A stretch of 64,000 bases of DNA. Origin: Amblyornis subalaris. Its lineage: Eukaryota > Chordata > Aves > Passeriformes > Ptilonorhynchidae. The stretch lies in assembly GCA_018881555.1 (NCBI GenBank), contig JACAXG010000025.1, forward strand, positions 690,446 to 754,445, written 5' to 3'. Under the pieces are notes generated by a model. It searched no databases, was not told the origin of the DNA, and saw nothing but the letters and a program-made list of their open reading frames with translations. The position numbers were made by a program, and so were the translations under genes. Of the stretch, positions 13,090-25,645 are shown one piece after another. Each line of letters starts with the position of its first letter. Positions within the stretch are counted from its first letter, which is position 1.

Positions 13090-15437
13090 TACCCATTCTG
13101 TAATTCCGTGATTTACCAGGACAATAAGGAAAATCAAATTATTAATGTAGTTGTCTTTGGGATAATGGTGTTTAGAGCAAAGGGGCAAACATTTCTGTTC
13201 GTGAAATATATTAAACTTAAGACTCGGTCATATGTATTGTTTCTGAAAATACATGTTCATATGTTTGGGTAGTTCGTACAACCAAAATATCTTACAAAAG
13301 GTAGTGAAATAGCGAGTAATCTGTAGCTGTTATTTCCACTCACCAAGATACTACCAGTGGAAGACATTGAAGCAAATTTAAACGTACCTGCCTTCCTCTC
13401 TCAAATCTGATGTCTATCATGCCCTTCTCTTAGTGTCATGCTTTAGGTGGCTTTTTGTGGCACCCTTTTCTAGNAATTCTGGAGCTGACCTTGCTCTTTA
13501 ATACAAATATTTAATAAAAAAATAATTAGCCCATGTTTAAAGAAAATAGTCTTATATAGACTGTAAAGAAGATATATTTAATATTAAATGTTAAGCCTAG
13601 AGAGAGTTTAACATTTATTGTCTATATTAGAATTAAAACATGTTATTTAAAAGGTTTACAGAACTTGATTTTAAAATGCAGTGCTTGTTTCTTGCAAAAG
13701 TCCAGTTACCTCTTGTAGAATGAGTTAGAGCCATCTAGAAAGGTCCAGGCCTCAACCATTAGTTTTTTTCTCTCAACTGGAAATTAAAGAAAAGTACCAC
13801 AGCCGAAGTAAAGAAAATATTAACTCAAGGTATTTTTTTTTGTACTGAAGTAGACCAAAACTGCTCCTATCTCAGGTGGGAAAGGTTGTCTCCAATGGAT
13901 GGATAGATACTAGGAGTTAAGGGCTGAATTTTTGAAAAAGTTAGATCTGCAGTTCTGCTTATATCCCTAGTTTTAGACAAGAGCTCTTTGTAAGGTGTGT
14001 ATTTTTTTCCAAAGTGAGAATGCAATAGGAGTTCATAATTTATAAAAGTTAGTGTCGTGGTGTTACTGATGCAAAGTTACCATAAATCACAGACTGGGAG
14101 CGATGCTATTAGCGGTTCACTTCACTGTTAACACACACAATTTATGTAAACAAGGTTTATGTGTCTTCACCAGCGTTTTACTCAGCTTAGTTATTGCATC
14201 TTATCCATCACAGAAGAATATATTTCATTTCACAGTGGTGACTTTCCACTATATTTTTTTTGTTCATTATTGGTTAGCCAGGCAGAGAAAATTAACAGCA
14301 GTGTCTTATATGCATGTATATATGTGTCTGTGTATATGTGTCAGTATATACTTACATATTTGTGCACTTACATATTTACGTACCTGTATGCACANATCTA
14401 CATGTATGTGAACACATCTGTATGTCAAAGCATGAAATGTATAAAAATCCATACAGTAGGTTATGCATGAAACCTGTAAATTGCAATGTATTACCGGTTT
14501 TAAAAAAGCTTTACTAGTGTTAAAACCAAAATCTACTATGAACAGTCAGTATCACTAGTCCTTCCCCCTTCGTCTGGAATTTAGGGCTTAATGGGATTCT
14601 TCTGGCTTTGAAATTGAAGAATTTTATTAGTTGCTAAAGCTATTCAGTAAGAGGGTATTTCAAAAAGAAACGTAAATTGCAAAATGCAGCGGGACACTTA
14701 CTGAACTGTTGGTATTGTTTTGTCAAAAAGTGATTTAAAATGAACTAGAAAATTGCCGAACCATCAAAGTATGGGATGTGGGAAAGTTAATATATTAAAG
14801 AAACACTATGATGAGAAGAAGAAGTGCCGTTTTAAAAATGATATTTTAAGAAATTCACTTATATAGAGAATAGGGCAAAATCATAATCTTTTATGAGCCC
14901 AATAAAGACTACCTAGCTACTGCCACTTGATACAATAATTTTCTTATTGAACTCAGGAAAAAAAATGTACTATAGAGGACTTTTTTTGTGCAATATAGGT
15001 TTAGTTAGCTTAAAAATGGGAGAACGATGAGACTGTGCTTTGGACTGACCAGGCTGATGCACAGTGCCCTAGACCAGCATGTGCACGCAGTAGTGTCATA
15101 TGGGCATGGGGTGGACCTGCAGCCAGGGTGCTCTGATTTGACATGCTGGTATTGCACTGGCTATACTGACAATCCATGTGGTTTGGTAGGGGACTTATAA
15201 TAGTGCCTACTTTAAAGCCAGAAATACACTTTTCTCTCTTCAAACAGACCTGGGGGTGTTATTTTTGCTTTTGAGACAGGCTGTGCAAATAGCTGAACAG
15301 GAAGTTAATCCTTTCTATTTTATTTGATGTGGCTTCTTGTGACTGGTCCACTGTATAAGAAGTTAATGTGGCATTTTGGAAGATCAAAAAACAAGATGTC
15401 ATTTTACTTAAGATCACTAGTTAATGTTTGTTTAAAT
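13090..15437. other. 2.35-kb spacer between inverted repeat arms
   Basis: AT-rich DNA without a recognisable gene. It holds an irregular TATG/TACA-rich tract at about 14308-14412, with an N at 14395. It encodes nothing resembling a transposase: the longest open frames are about 100 codons and come from the TATG tract. If the arms are terminal repeats of a transposon, the interior is non-autonomous or fully decayed. Confidence 0.5.
14308..14412. repeat. TATG/TACA-rich low-complexity tract
   Basis: Degenerate run of TATG, TGTG and ACATAT words. It generates overlapping Y/C/V-rich open frames on the plus strand that are not genes. Confidence 0.7.
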
Positions 15438-15516
15438 AGTTACCTCAGGCACGTTGAGTACAGACAAAAGATAAGAACCAATTAGTATTTGTACTTTGCT
15501 TTGTATTTGTAGTTTG
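15438..15516 (-). repeat. Right arm of a 79-bp inverted repeat
   Basis: Exact reverse complement of 13011-13089 (the partner has one N). Begins AGTTACCTCAGGCACG and ends TTTGTAGTTTG. The lack of any mismatch at called bases, in otherwise ordinary old non-coding DNA, points to a recent inverted duplication, gene conversion between the arms, or an assembly artefact. Confidence 0.9.
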
Positions 15517-18500
15517 TGGTTCCTCTGAAAACAACCTGCTGATAGTAAGACAAGGTAAAATATTTGCATTTCCTAGTTTTCTTACTGTGTGACTCCTTTC
15601 TACTTCAGTCTCTTCTTACATGTCCTTATTAGTGGTAAGTCACTGCAAGGGTGTGGGCTGTTTAATTTCTAGTAACCTACTGAGCTGCAAAAGACTTATT
15701 ACTGTGTGTTGGAAATATGGGTTTCCATGCAAAGTTCAAATGCAAGAGAATACTTTATATTAGGAAACCTGCCCTTAAATGGAAAAACAAGTTGACAGGA
15801 CTTCCACCTGAAATTGTCATCTAAAATTATTTCAGGCCCCACCTAGGATTATTGCATCTGAAGCATAATGATGAGGCTCTTTGAAGTCAGCTGGCTTTGC
15901 TTATTTGACAGTATTTTAGAGACAGTCAAAGTCTTGTCCATGGTGGCAACAAAATTCCCACTGACTTCTGTGGACTCTGAGTTTAACTCCTCAAACAACT
16001 GCTCTCGGTGGTCTGTGTCTGCTCAGAGCTGCTTCCTTTCCTGTGTACTTCCGCAGTGTCTCTGGCTTTCCACTTCTCACGAAGCAGTTTGCGTGCAAAT
16101 CTCATGTAGCACAGAAGGGCATTTGCTGGAAACACCTGGGCTGAGTCTGAGTTAGCCTCAAAAGGTTGGCAGAGCTAAGCACGGAAAGAGCAGATGTTTG
16201 ACAGTACCCTCTACACATCTACAGTATTTGAAAACCATCTCTCTGAAACTACTTCCAGGGGAAATTATTACACATCAAAATATATTGCTTACATTTTTAA
16301 TTGAATCTTGCCTATCCTGTCATCTTCAGCCAGCATTAAATAACATGAAAAATCTTGAGTCTGTGCTTGTTTATAACATAGTGGGTGTAGTTAGAAATTA
16401 GTTAGGGTACCATTCCTAAAGCATAGCCTGCCTCCCCATCAAGAAAGTCTTTGTTTCCTTACGAAGAGCTTTGTCATGGCTATAATACTTTTTAAAACAT
16501 ACTCCTTATGAGCCATTTAAGAATCAACAAAGGGTTCAGATGCGTTTTCTTCTTTAGGACCCCAAGTCTGCCTTTCACCTACCTCTGCATCCTGCTCTCT
16601 TCTCCCCACCAGTTGGAGAAGAATGTCTGAAACCAGTTGTCTTCTTAGCATTTTCTCCCACGTGCTCTACTCCTCTGGACCCAAGTGCCTCCCAGAAGCA
16701 CTTGAAGGCTTCTCTAGGGGAGGTGAGCCCAACTGTTTTGGCAGCCTGCTGCTTTAGCAGCTGAGACCCAGCTCTCTCCTTTGGCACAGACAAAGCAGAT
16801 GTCACGCAGCAAAATACATTCACCGTAGTAAGCATGGGAAAATGAGCCAATGGGAATGTGATATGAATACCTTGAAAAACTGCAATTATGATTAATGCTG
16901 CAAGTGATATTTACTTTAACATTTGACCAAGACAACACTGCTAATTTCTTTTAGCTCGATGTGAAATTTAGAGTCTAATTGTTCTAATTGGCAGAAAAGG
17001 GAAAGCTGCCAAAAACACACACTGATTTACCTCCCGCTTGATTCTGTTGACATCATGGAAGTTGCACAGGATACTAATTGTTAAAGAAAGTTAGTTTTGG
17101 GCTTTGATTTCTTTCTGCAAATGTCTGTCTCTGATGTAAAATCTCAGAATTTAAGATCCTCGAAGTTAATGCTGTGAAGCAGATGAGATGAAAGAAATCC
17201 ATAACTCATCTTTTGCAGCTCTGCAGTGTCATGCAACTTTGGGGATGGTGGCTTAATTGATCTTTACAAATTAAAATCACAAATGAGCAAATCACTAGAA
17301 AACAGCAGTAATGGTTAAAGACACCTCTGAGTTTGATATGGACCATTTAAGTATCATAGCCTGCAGAAATTACATATGAAGTACCTGGAGAAAGTAGTTC
17401 AGCTCTACCACTGAACATCTTCAGACTCAGACACTTATTGAAGATTATATACTGACATGAAAGTGGACTGGTCTAATCTAAAATCTATTAGGCTACCAGA
17501 TCTATCATTAAATCAGAAAATCCACCTCTTTCGTCCATAGACTGGTGTAATGCATGGATGGCAGAGTGATGTGGGGGAATCTCTCACTGCCATGAAGATA
17601 TTTATCATTGTAAGAGAGCAAATACTGAATGCATGTAACATGGAGCAGAGACAACAGTCTTAATGTTCCTGTTCCCTAGATCTTTTTCAAGAAAAGGAGA
17701 TTGCAAGTACTTTTGGAAGCAGCAGGAACAAGGGGAATGGCCTTTTTCTCCCTCTTTGTCTCTCCCAAGAATATACCAACCTCTTTGTAAAGAATTTTAT
17801 TATGTCTCCTTTCACTGAAACCTTTGCCATCTTTAGTTTGTAAAATTCATCTCTGTTTCAAATAGTACTGTTCTAAGAAATGGTGGGTTATACATGGCCT
17901 GTTTTATCCCTTTGCCATGTATGAGGTTCTGAAGATATTAGCATTTGTCATACTATATTTCTAGATCTTTTCCTGAGTAGGCATTAATAAAAAGAGTGAA
18001 CTTTTAGAAAGAAATACTACACCCACGTATGCACTTTCTGTTAGGACAAGTTTTCAGAGTGTTTCATGAACAGTTACCTGACTCAAAATGTATTCTAGTG
18101 CAGGCTGTTTAATTATGTGTGTAAGCAGCAGGATTGCAAGATCCAGGAAAACATGTAAAAACTTTTCAAAAAGCAGAATGGTGTTTGAGCCAGGTGGCTT
18201 CCTGATGTTGGTGTTTTGTGTAGCTGACTCTGATGCAGTGGAGCTGGTTAGTGATACTGGTGACACTGGCTGGGGTTATTGCCTGCTGTCTGAAGGTAAA
18301 AGGACAGGAGTCATGCTAAGAGGGTGTACTTTCTATCGATAAATACCTAGCTGCATTTCTCAAATGCTTATAAAGCAAAACAAAGAATTTTTGATTTTTG
18401 AGTTTGGTCAATGCGAAGCTCAAGATCTCTTAAAACTGATGAATCTGGAGTTAGCCAGCTCCCTGTTAACATTATTTCCTTTGCCCTGTCAGAAATAATA

Positions 18501-21500
18501 GAGTATCAGACAGCTGAAGCAATGAAAATTTTCCTAATTGTTTATGCCATGTATGTTGCTTAACACATTTTCCCGTTTTGATATGACCTCTGTTCAATAC
18601 GATTGAATTGTACTGAGTCCTTCTTTGCATATGCATACATACTTTTTACATCTTTAAATAGCAAAGTTTCAATATAATTTTCACTTCGTCACAAGTGGCC
18701 CATCTGAAAGCTTTATGGCTTATGCATCTGCTAAGGAATGATATATCTACAGTGTACTGTTATAGCCCAATGGGTGTGCGAGGTAGTATGGCTTAGTCCT
18801 TCTTCATTTCAGTTTGTGTTGTCTTGCTTAAGCTCTGGGTGAAGATGGAACATGTGGACAATGACACTGGCTTAACTCATAAAGCTGAGGTAATTTGATT
18901 GTGTGGCTGAGTCTTACCAAAGCCAATCAGTGCAGCCTGATTGGTGCAAGAGTTTGGGAGAGAAGATCTATCTTGAAGTAACTTTTCAGCATTGTCCAAG
19001 CTATTTTTTTCTTAATTGATTGTATTATTTTTGTATATTTTAAGACATGCATGGCAATGCTTTGGTAGATCACAGAACTGTTGTTTGGGGAAAATGAAGG
19101 AAGAGGGTAGAGGATGTCTCTCCTTTCCTCAGGCTCCTTTTTCTGTGCCAGTCTAAAACCCTCTTTGCCTGCCTTGGGTGTTTTTGTCAAGCTATACAGG
19201 ACCCACTGCTGCTGCTATCACACACTGCACAGCTGAAAGAGCCCATTTTATTCCTGCTTAGCACTATGGATTCACACCCTGCAAGAGTTCTAGTTGAAAT
19301 CTGGCCTTGGAGAGCTGGCCTTCTCAGTTGGGGTGGCAGGGAAGGCTAACAGTTTCCTTGGTTGGAAGGCATCAAATTGAATAAACAGAAAACGGGGGCC
19401 TGGAGAGTGGGAAAGCTCTTGATGGTGATTAGTTGTCATCCTGCTTGTCAGAACAAATGAAGAAGAGGAGCACAATGTTTGCACTGTTTGAACAAGCCTC
19501 AGAGAGCAAATTAGATGGTAAATGTGATCATAATTTCCCTGCCTTTCTTGAAACTCCCATGGTGCTATTAGTGTTTTTCTTTTTTCAGTAAAAAAGCTTT
19601 AACAAATACATACTTCTATGGAAACTGAAGTTCACTGACGTTGTTTACAGAGGTGGTGTGCAAAGATTTCTGTGCTTTAAGTAACAGTGCTTACTATATC
19701 TACATGCTGCAGGTTTGTGCAAGGTGTGTCATGCCAGTGGAACACATACTGCACATGATGGGGAAAAAATATATAGATGGCTATCTATACACACATATAT
19801 TTGATGGGTATGCATATATAAAAAAATAAGCTTGTGCCTGAGCTTTATGTTGCACTTGGTTGAGTACTGTTGATAAGCCAATTATGGTATTTTTTTGAAA
19901 GATATCTGGAATGTAAATTCTTCTGTCCTATTATCCTGTGATAATGTGTAGTGGCAGACTGTGCTCCTTGCTGAACTGTTGGCACACCTAAGGTGACCAC
20001 AACTGTTACTAAATAAGAAAATCAGCACTTCTGTGTTCTGTGTATATAGAAATATGGAATAACCTGTAGCATTTAGATAATGAGTTTGGGGTGGAGATGG
20101 AGAAATGCTACTTACAGTTTATTTTACACATGAAAGTATTTCACACATAGCAGAAATCGTTAGTGTAAACAAGTATCAATTAACAGAACAAGTATGAGCA
20201 TTGTTCGAGAAAAAGGTAAAAGCTGTGATGTGAAAGGCTCTTTTAGGCAAAGACAGATGACTGACAGTGAAAAGATTTAAAGTATTTTGATTGCCTTGCA
20301 ATGAAATCTGAACCTGTGGAAACTAATAAAAATTGACTAAGCTTAATTAGAGACCTATAGGACGCAAACCTCCTTGTTTAAAAACCAAGCTCTTGAACTG
20401 TCATATCTCTGTAGTTACCCAGCCAGGTAGAAGAACATCAGACTGCATCCAGACTTTTCCTTAATATATTGCAAAAATAAATAAAATAAAATAAAATTAA
20501 TAGTAACAATAATTGTGGATTCACTCTATCACTATGACATAAAAGGTAGTGAATGGCATGAGAATGTAAAAAGGAACATATTTATTTTTATCTCTTTATA
20601 AAATTATTTTAGTATACAGGCAGCCCAGACTGGTCTTGCTGCTATCAAATTACATTTGCCTATGCATCTCTCTTCTTCATCTTTTATCCGACTTGGTGGT
20701 GACCCACTGGTAAGGTACCCTGCCAAGGGTGCCCTGGTACGGAGGCCAGAGCATCAGCGTTGCCCAGCATAAAAAAAGGAAACTGTGTTCTAAAGTAAGA
20801 AGTGAAGTTGTCATTCACTGACTCTGGCTGGTCGCGGTGCACAGCTTTAGGAATTACAGAGATTCTTGGAGTTTCCTGTAGAAATGTGCCTTGTTCCACA
20901 TCATCTCCAGCAAAGCTCTGTGATGGACATAGATATTCTCTGTTGATCTGCTGGACCTACTTCAGGCAGAAGCATGTACTTTTTTTGTTCCTGTGTGTTT
21001 TGGATGAGCTTAGAGCAGAGCAGTAGAATAAATGGTGTTTTGCTTCAGTCAGTCACTGAACAGTGCCAGCTATTGTATTGTGCAAATACAAATTGGTAAG
21101 AACATACTTTGGTGGCTAATGCAGCTTTTACCAATATTTTAATATACTGAAGTTCCAATGATTCAAATTATGTATATAGTACAGCTGGCAACATACTAGT
21201 GTATTCCATATTAGTAATGCACAGTGACAAGCAATTACGTTTCATTTTTCTTTATTGACTATTTGAGGCTTTAAAATATTCATTCAGCAAGTTAATGTCT
21301 CCCTTTTGTTATTTTTAAAGGTATGAGTACTTAGCAGGCTCATACACTAATGATTTTTAAGCTGTAATAGAAAGCACATAGGATATGAACAGTGATGTGA
21401 AATAGATTAATTAAAATCAATGTTATTTCAATGAATACTAATTGAATTATTAATGCTTGGATCAGGGTTTTCCCCCATTTTGTGATTATTCAGCTTGTTG

Positions 21501-22403
21501 GCTGATGTGTGCATTTCTATTGATAAAAGCCATTTCTCCATCTTCCTTGGTTGTTTTGTGTTTGGTTTTTTTTCTTCTCTCCTGCCCATCATTAAAGGAA
21601 TATGTTATCGATACCAAGTAGGAGATAGGGACTTACTCATAGCCAATTTACTTTTTACAGTGTTGTCTCTGTTGTCTTTCCCAGTCCTGAGTACAATAAC
21701 ACACGGTCTGCTGCAGAAGTAGCCTGAAAGCTCTTCGAATGTGCTGTGATCAAAAGTAGGGTCAGCTGGCATTGGGAGGGCTGTGATGTGAGGCTGTAGC
21801 TGTAGTTGGGGTGGGCTGTCAGCAACTACCAGGCCCGGGTGCCCAGTGCTGCCTCTGCAAGCCCACTGCCGCTGGGCTTCCCATCCCACTGGCCTCGTGC
21901 ACTTGGGTGGATGGAGTAGGAGAGCTGCAGAGAACCTGCTGCCTTGCTCTGGGCTGAGGAAAGTTGCTGTCTTCTCCTCTTTGCCCTGACTGCTATTAAT
22001 AGCCCTTTCCCCAGGCTACTGGATCGTATGATTTCAGTTGAAATAGATTAAAAGTTCCTTTGTTTTGGTGCCAAAAATAACGTGATAATTTTTTTTGCCA
22101 GTTCTCTAGGGTTTTTGTTTTTGTAACTTGAAGGCACAAACTCCGGGTCTGAGGGAAAGGTTGTTATTCCTTTGAATTTTAGCAATTGCTCATTTTAGCA
22201 ATTATATTATTAGAAAATAGTCCATTAAAAGTATATAATTCACCTCTTATTATTTCCTGCAAGCAGAACTGGAGTTTGTGTGTGCATGTTTGCACAGAGA
22301 CATCATCTCTTGGGTTTTTTGGTGTGTTTTCAGAAAGTTCAGTGTTTTAGCCACCAAAGAGAGTTGTTTCTGCAACATTAGTGCAGGTAAAATAAAGCAT
22401 CTT
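15517..22403. other. Unique non-coding DNA
   Basis: About 6.9 kb with no gene or mobile element recognised. Local features are an AT-rich TATATA patch at about 19768-19830, an AAAAT repeat at 20473-20500, a GC-richer patch at about 21740-21960, and a 12-bp direct repeat (ATTTTAGCAATT at 22176-22187 and 22192-22203). Open frames here are short and featureless. Confidence 0.5.
20473..20500. repeat. (AAAAT)n simple repeat
   Basis: Run of AAATA/AAAAT words without interruption by C or G for more than 25 bp. No adjacent retroposon body recognised. Confidence 0.75.
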
Positions 22404-22424
22404 CCCACCCTCCCCCGCCCCCCC
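22404..22424 (-). promoter_or_regulatory. G-quadruplex motif on minus strand
   Basis: The plus strand reads CCC-A-CCC-T-CCCCC-G-CCCCCCC. The minus strand therefore has four runs of at least three G separated by single-base loops, the arrangement known to give very stable parallel quadruplexes; the C strand could form an i-motif. There is no adjacent gene to regulate, so any role is open. Confidence 0.6.
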
Positions 22425-23046
22425 AATTAACTTACGTCCAGAAAGTGCAAAACAGTTTGACAGGATTCCTGGAGTTGAGGATTGTCAACAGGGCCTTGGA
22501 AAATAAGCAGTAATATTTCAGACTGCTATGGAAGAGCTATAATTCATAATATTGAGACCTTTGGGGAAAATATCTACAGCATGAGCTTCCAGTACAGAGC
22601 TGTTGCAATACCTGTAGAACATAAATAGAGACAGCAACTTGGTATGTTATGAATCTTCAGAGAAGCTAATGCTTTTGAATAGCATTTATTTATATATTAT
22701 TTGCTGAATTATAGTATATTATCCTGGATTCTCAGATACATCTGAGCTTTAATTCTATTCTTTTCTAGCTAGCTGGGATTTGGTCTTCAGTTGAAGGCAT
22801 TGTAAGTCTCGATAGTAAAGTGTAATGTTCCCGTCTTCAGCAGTATCTGTTGTTCTGTCAGCTGTGTGCAGTAGGGCTTTTTCCCTTCACTGTGAATCAG
22901 CAGTATATATTACTTCAATTATTTATTATGTCTGCTGCTTATAGACACTGCATTAACCAGCACTGCTTTTTGCATTTCTGTAACACTTTCTGTTGCACTC
23001 TGAAACATTACGGATTTGCTATAAAACAACTTAAATTGGAAAACAT
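22425..23046. other. Unique non-coding DNA
   Basis: No gene recognised. A 210-codon plus-strand open frame starts at 22850 in this stretch, but most of it lies in the CR1 beyond and reads that element antisense. Confidence 0.5.
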
Positions 23047-23248
23047 TTGGGGCATTTACCAAGAGTTTCACATCTTTCTTGTGTTGTGGACCCCAAAACT
23101 GGACTCAGTATTCCAGATGGGATCTCACAAGAGTAGAGTAGAGGGGCAGGAACACCTCCCTCAACCTCCTGGCCACACTGCTCTGGATGCAGTCCAGGAT
23201 ACAGTTGGGTTTCTGGGCTGCCAGAGTACCTTTCCAAATCATGTCGAG

Positions 23249-23302
23249 GTTGAACTCAATCTTGGAGGTCTTTTCCAACCTAAATGCTTCTATGATTCTG
23301 TG
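23249..23302 (+). mobile_element. 54-bp CR1 3' tail nested in the larger CR1
   Basis: Plus-strand sequence starting GTTGAACTCAATC, then GGTCTTTTCCAACC, and ending TTCTATGATTCTGTG, the canonical CR1 terminus. On both sides the minus-strand CR1 coding sequence continues, and joining the flanks restores near-continuous host CR1 (ATGTCGAG to TCTCATCAACC). This is a severely 5'-truncated later insertion. No target-site duplication is seen, as usual for CR1. Confidence 0.85.
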
Positions 23303-24700
23303 GTCTCATCAACCAACAGCCCCAAGTCTTTCTCCTCGGGGCTGTTCTCAATCCATTCTCTACTCAGTCTGTGTTTGTGCTTGACATTGCCCCAACCCAC
23401 ATGCAGGAACTTGCAGCTGCAAGTTGCTGACTTCATGAGGTTCACACTGTCCCACCTCTCAAACCTGTCAAAGTCCCTCTGAATGGCATCCCTTCCCTCC
23501 AGTGTATCAACCGCACCACACACCTTGGTGTCATNGGCAAACCTGCTGAGAGTGCACTCAAGCCCATTGTACATGTCGTTGACAAAGATGTGAAACAGCA
23601 CTGGTCCCAGTACCAATCCTTGAGGAACACCGGTTGTCACTGGTCTCCCGTTGGACATTGAGCCGTTGACCGCAACTCTCTGAGTGCAACTATCCAGCTA
23701 ACTCCATATCCACCAATGTTCCATCTGTCAAATTCATGCCTCTTCAGTTTAGAGACAATGATGTCACACAGGACAGCATCAAATGCTTTGCACAAGTCCA
23801 GGTAGATGAAGTCAGTTGCTCTTCCCTTAGCCGTCAATGCTGGTACCCCATTGTAGAGAACTACCAAATTTGTCAGGCATGATTTGTCTTTAGTGAAGCC
23901 GTTCTGGCTGTGACCAGTCACCCCTTTATTTTCCATATGCCTCGGCCTTGTGTCCANGAGGATTTGCTCCAAGATCTTGCCAGGAACAGAGGTGAGACTG
24001 ACTGGACCATAGCATCCTGAGTCTTCCTTTTTCCCTTGTAAAAGTGGAGGTTATTTTCCCCTTTTCCAGACAGTGGGAACTTCACCAAAATGCCATGTTT
24101 GTAACACATGATGAATAGTGGCTTAGCCACTTAATCTGCCACTTTCCTCAGGACCTGCAGATGTGTCTCATCAGGTCTCTTAGACTTGGGCACCTTCAGG
24201 TTATTGATATTCTTGAACCTGATCTTCTCCTTCTGTGGGTGGTTCTTCATTCTCCCAGTCCCCTGCAGAAGCCTTTGCCTTCTGCAACTCAGACAGTAGG
24301 GCTAGACCATTTGCTGGGGAAGACTGGGGCAAAAAGGTCGTCGAGTACCTCAGCCTCCTCCATGTCCCAGGTAATCAGGTCTCCCATTTCCTTCCAGAGG
24401 GGGCCCACATTTTCCATGGTCTTCCTTTTATCGCTGACGTACCTATAGAAGCTTTTTTTGTTGCCCTTGATATCCCTGGTCAGACTTAATTCTATCAGGG
24501 CTTTAGCTTTCCTAACCTGATCCTAGGTTGATTAAACAATTCCTTTATTCCTCCCAGGCTCCCTGTCCTTGCTTTCATTCTCTGTAGGCTTCCTTTTTGT
24601 GTTTGACTTTGCCCAGGAGCACCTTTCATCCACACAGGCATCCTGACATTTTTGTCTGACTTCTTCTTTGTTGGGATGCATTGCTCCTGAGCTTGGAAAA
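23303..24700 (-). pseudogene. CR1 ORF2 reverse transcriptase remnant
   Basis: Minus-strand translation in pieces matches the reverse transcriptase of CR1, which copies the element's RNA at the target site. Two well-preserved blocks are present. 23637-23972 carries GFTKDKSCLTNL and FIYLDLCKAFDAV, the latter being the first catalytic Asp region. 23290-23658 carries TGVPQG (about 23617-23637) and FA-X-DTK, the usual FADD catalytic motif, with its first Asp codon containing the N at 23535. A frameshift between the blocks near 23640, and stops further upstream, show it is inactive. Downstream sequence matches the post-RT segment (NSPEEKDLGLLVDE). Confidence 0.9.
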
Positions 24701-25640
24701 GGTGATCCTTGAATATTAATGAGCTTCCTTCAGCCCCTTTTTCCTTCAGGGCTTTATCCCATGGTACTCTCCATGAAGATCCCTGAAGAGACCAAAGTCT
24801 GCTCTCCTCAAGTCCAGGGTAGCAAGCTTGTTGTGTGCCTTCCTTGCTTCCTTGAGGATCTTGAACTCCACCATTTCATAGATGCTACAGCCAAAGCTGC
24901 CCTTGAGCTTCACATTCCCCACCAGCCCCAGCTTGTTGGTGAGAACAAGGTCCAGCATAGTACCTCTCCTCGTTGGCTCCTTTTTCTCTTGGGGAAGGAA
25001 GTTATCATCAGTGCATTCCAGGAACCTCCAGGATTGCTTATGCCCATCTGTGCTGTGTCTCTAACAGGTATGATGTTGAAGTTCCTCATGAAGCCCAGAG
25101 CCTAGGAACATGAGGCTTCTGTCTGTCTGCAGAAGAACAACATCTGCTTGGTGTTCCTCGTCGGGCACTATAATGCTGTCTGTTATTGTTCTGTCTTAAA
25201 TCCTGACCCGGAAGCTGTCAGTTGGTTCCTTGTCCATCCCCAGGTGGACCTCCACGTGCTTCAGCTGGTGATTGACATAGAGAGTGACACCCCCTCNTCA
25301 TCTTCCTTGTCTGTCCTTCCTAAAGAGCCTGTATTCTTCCATTTCAGCACTCCACTCCTACGAGCTATCCCACTATGCCTCTATGCTAACAATAAGATCC
25401 TAGCCCTGCAGCTGTGTGCACATTTCTACCTCGTCTTGTTTATTCCCCATTCTATGTGAATTTGCATGGGGGCATTTAAGCTGGATCCCCAGTGAAGCTG
25501 ACTTACTGGCTGTAGTGGCTGGAATTCCTTTGTGCTGTTCTTCTGCTCTCCTGCTGACCTGAGATCCCTCTCCAGGCTCTGAGCATCTCTTGCTGGCACT
25601 GGCATCAAAATGGTAGGAGTGGGATGCATTTAAGTCCTTT
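24701..25640 (-). pseudogene. CR1 ORF2 endonuclease-side remnant
   Basis: Upstream part of the same CR1 reading frame, encoding the C-terminal side of the apurinic-type endonuclease domain and the linker to the reverse transcriptase. The clearest piece is 24746-24958 on the minus strand (MLDLVLTNKLGLVGNVKLKG and RRADFGLFRDL), a block typical of CR1 ORF2. The most upstream piece, 25426-25629, ends in a run around SLNAPMQIHIEWGINKTR. The N-terminal part of the domain is missing through 5' truncation, and the frame is broken in several places. Confidence 0.8.
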
Positions 25641-25645
25641 CCTTA

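Larger units (their letters stand above)
23047..25645 (-). mobile_element. CR1 LINE, truncated at both ends
   Basis: A 2.6-kb copy of a CR1 non-LTR retrotransposon lying on the minus strand. The whole interval is collinear with the second open reading frame of CR1, from endonuclease remains on the right to the end of the reverse transcriptase on the left. It is unusual in lacking the 3' tail: homology ends near 23047 inside the last part of the coding region, whereas most genomic CR1 copies are 5'-truncated but keep the 3' end. It is interrupted at 23249-23302 by a CR1 tail in the opposite orientation and contains Ns at 23535, 23957 and 25297. Plus-strand open frames across it are antisense shadows. 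Confidence 0.93.

Noticed and set aside
22850..23482. Longest open frame in the window (210 codons, plus strand)
   Set aside because: Most of it runs antisense through the CR1 copy and its nested tail; the translation has no independent protein features.
24161..25459. Series of plus-strand open frames of 60-128 codons
   Set aside because: Antisense shadows of the minus-strand CR1 coding region.
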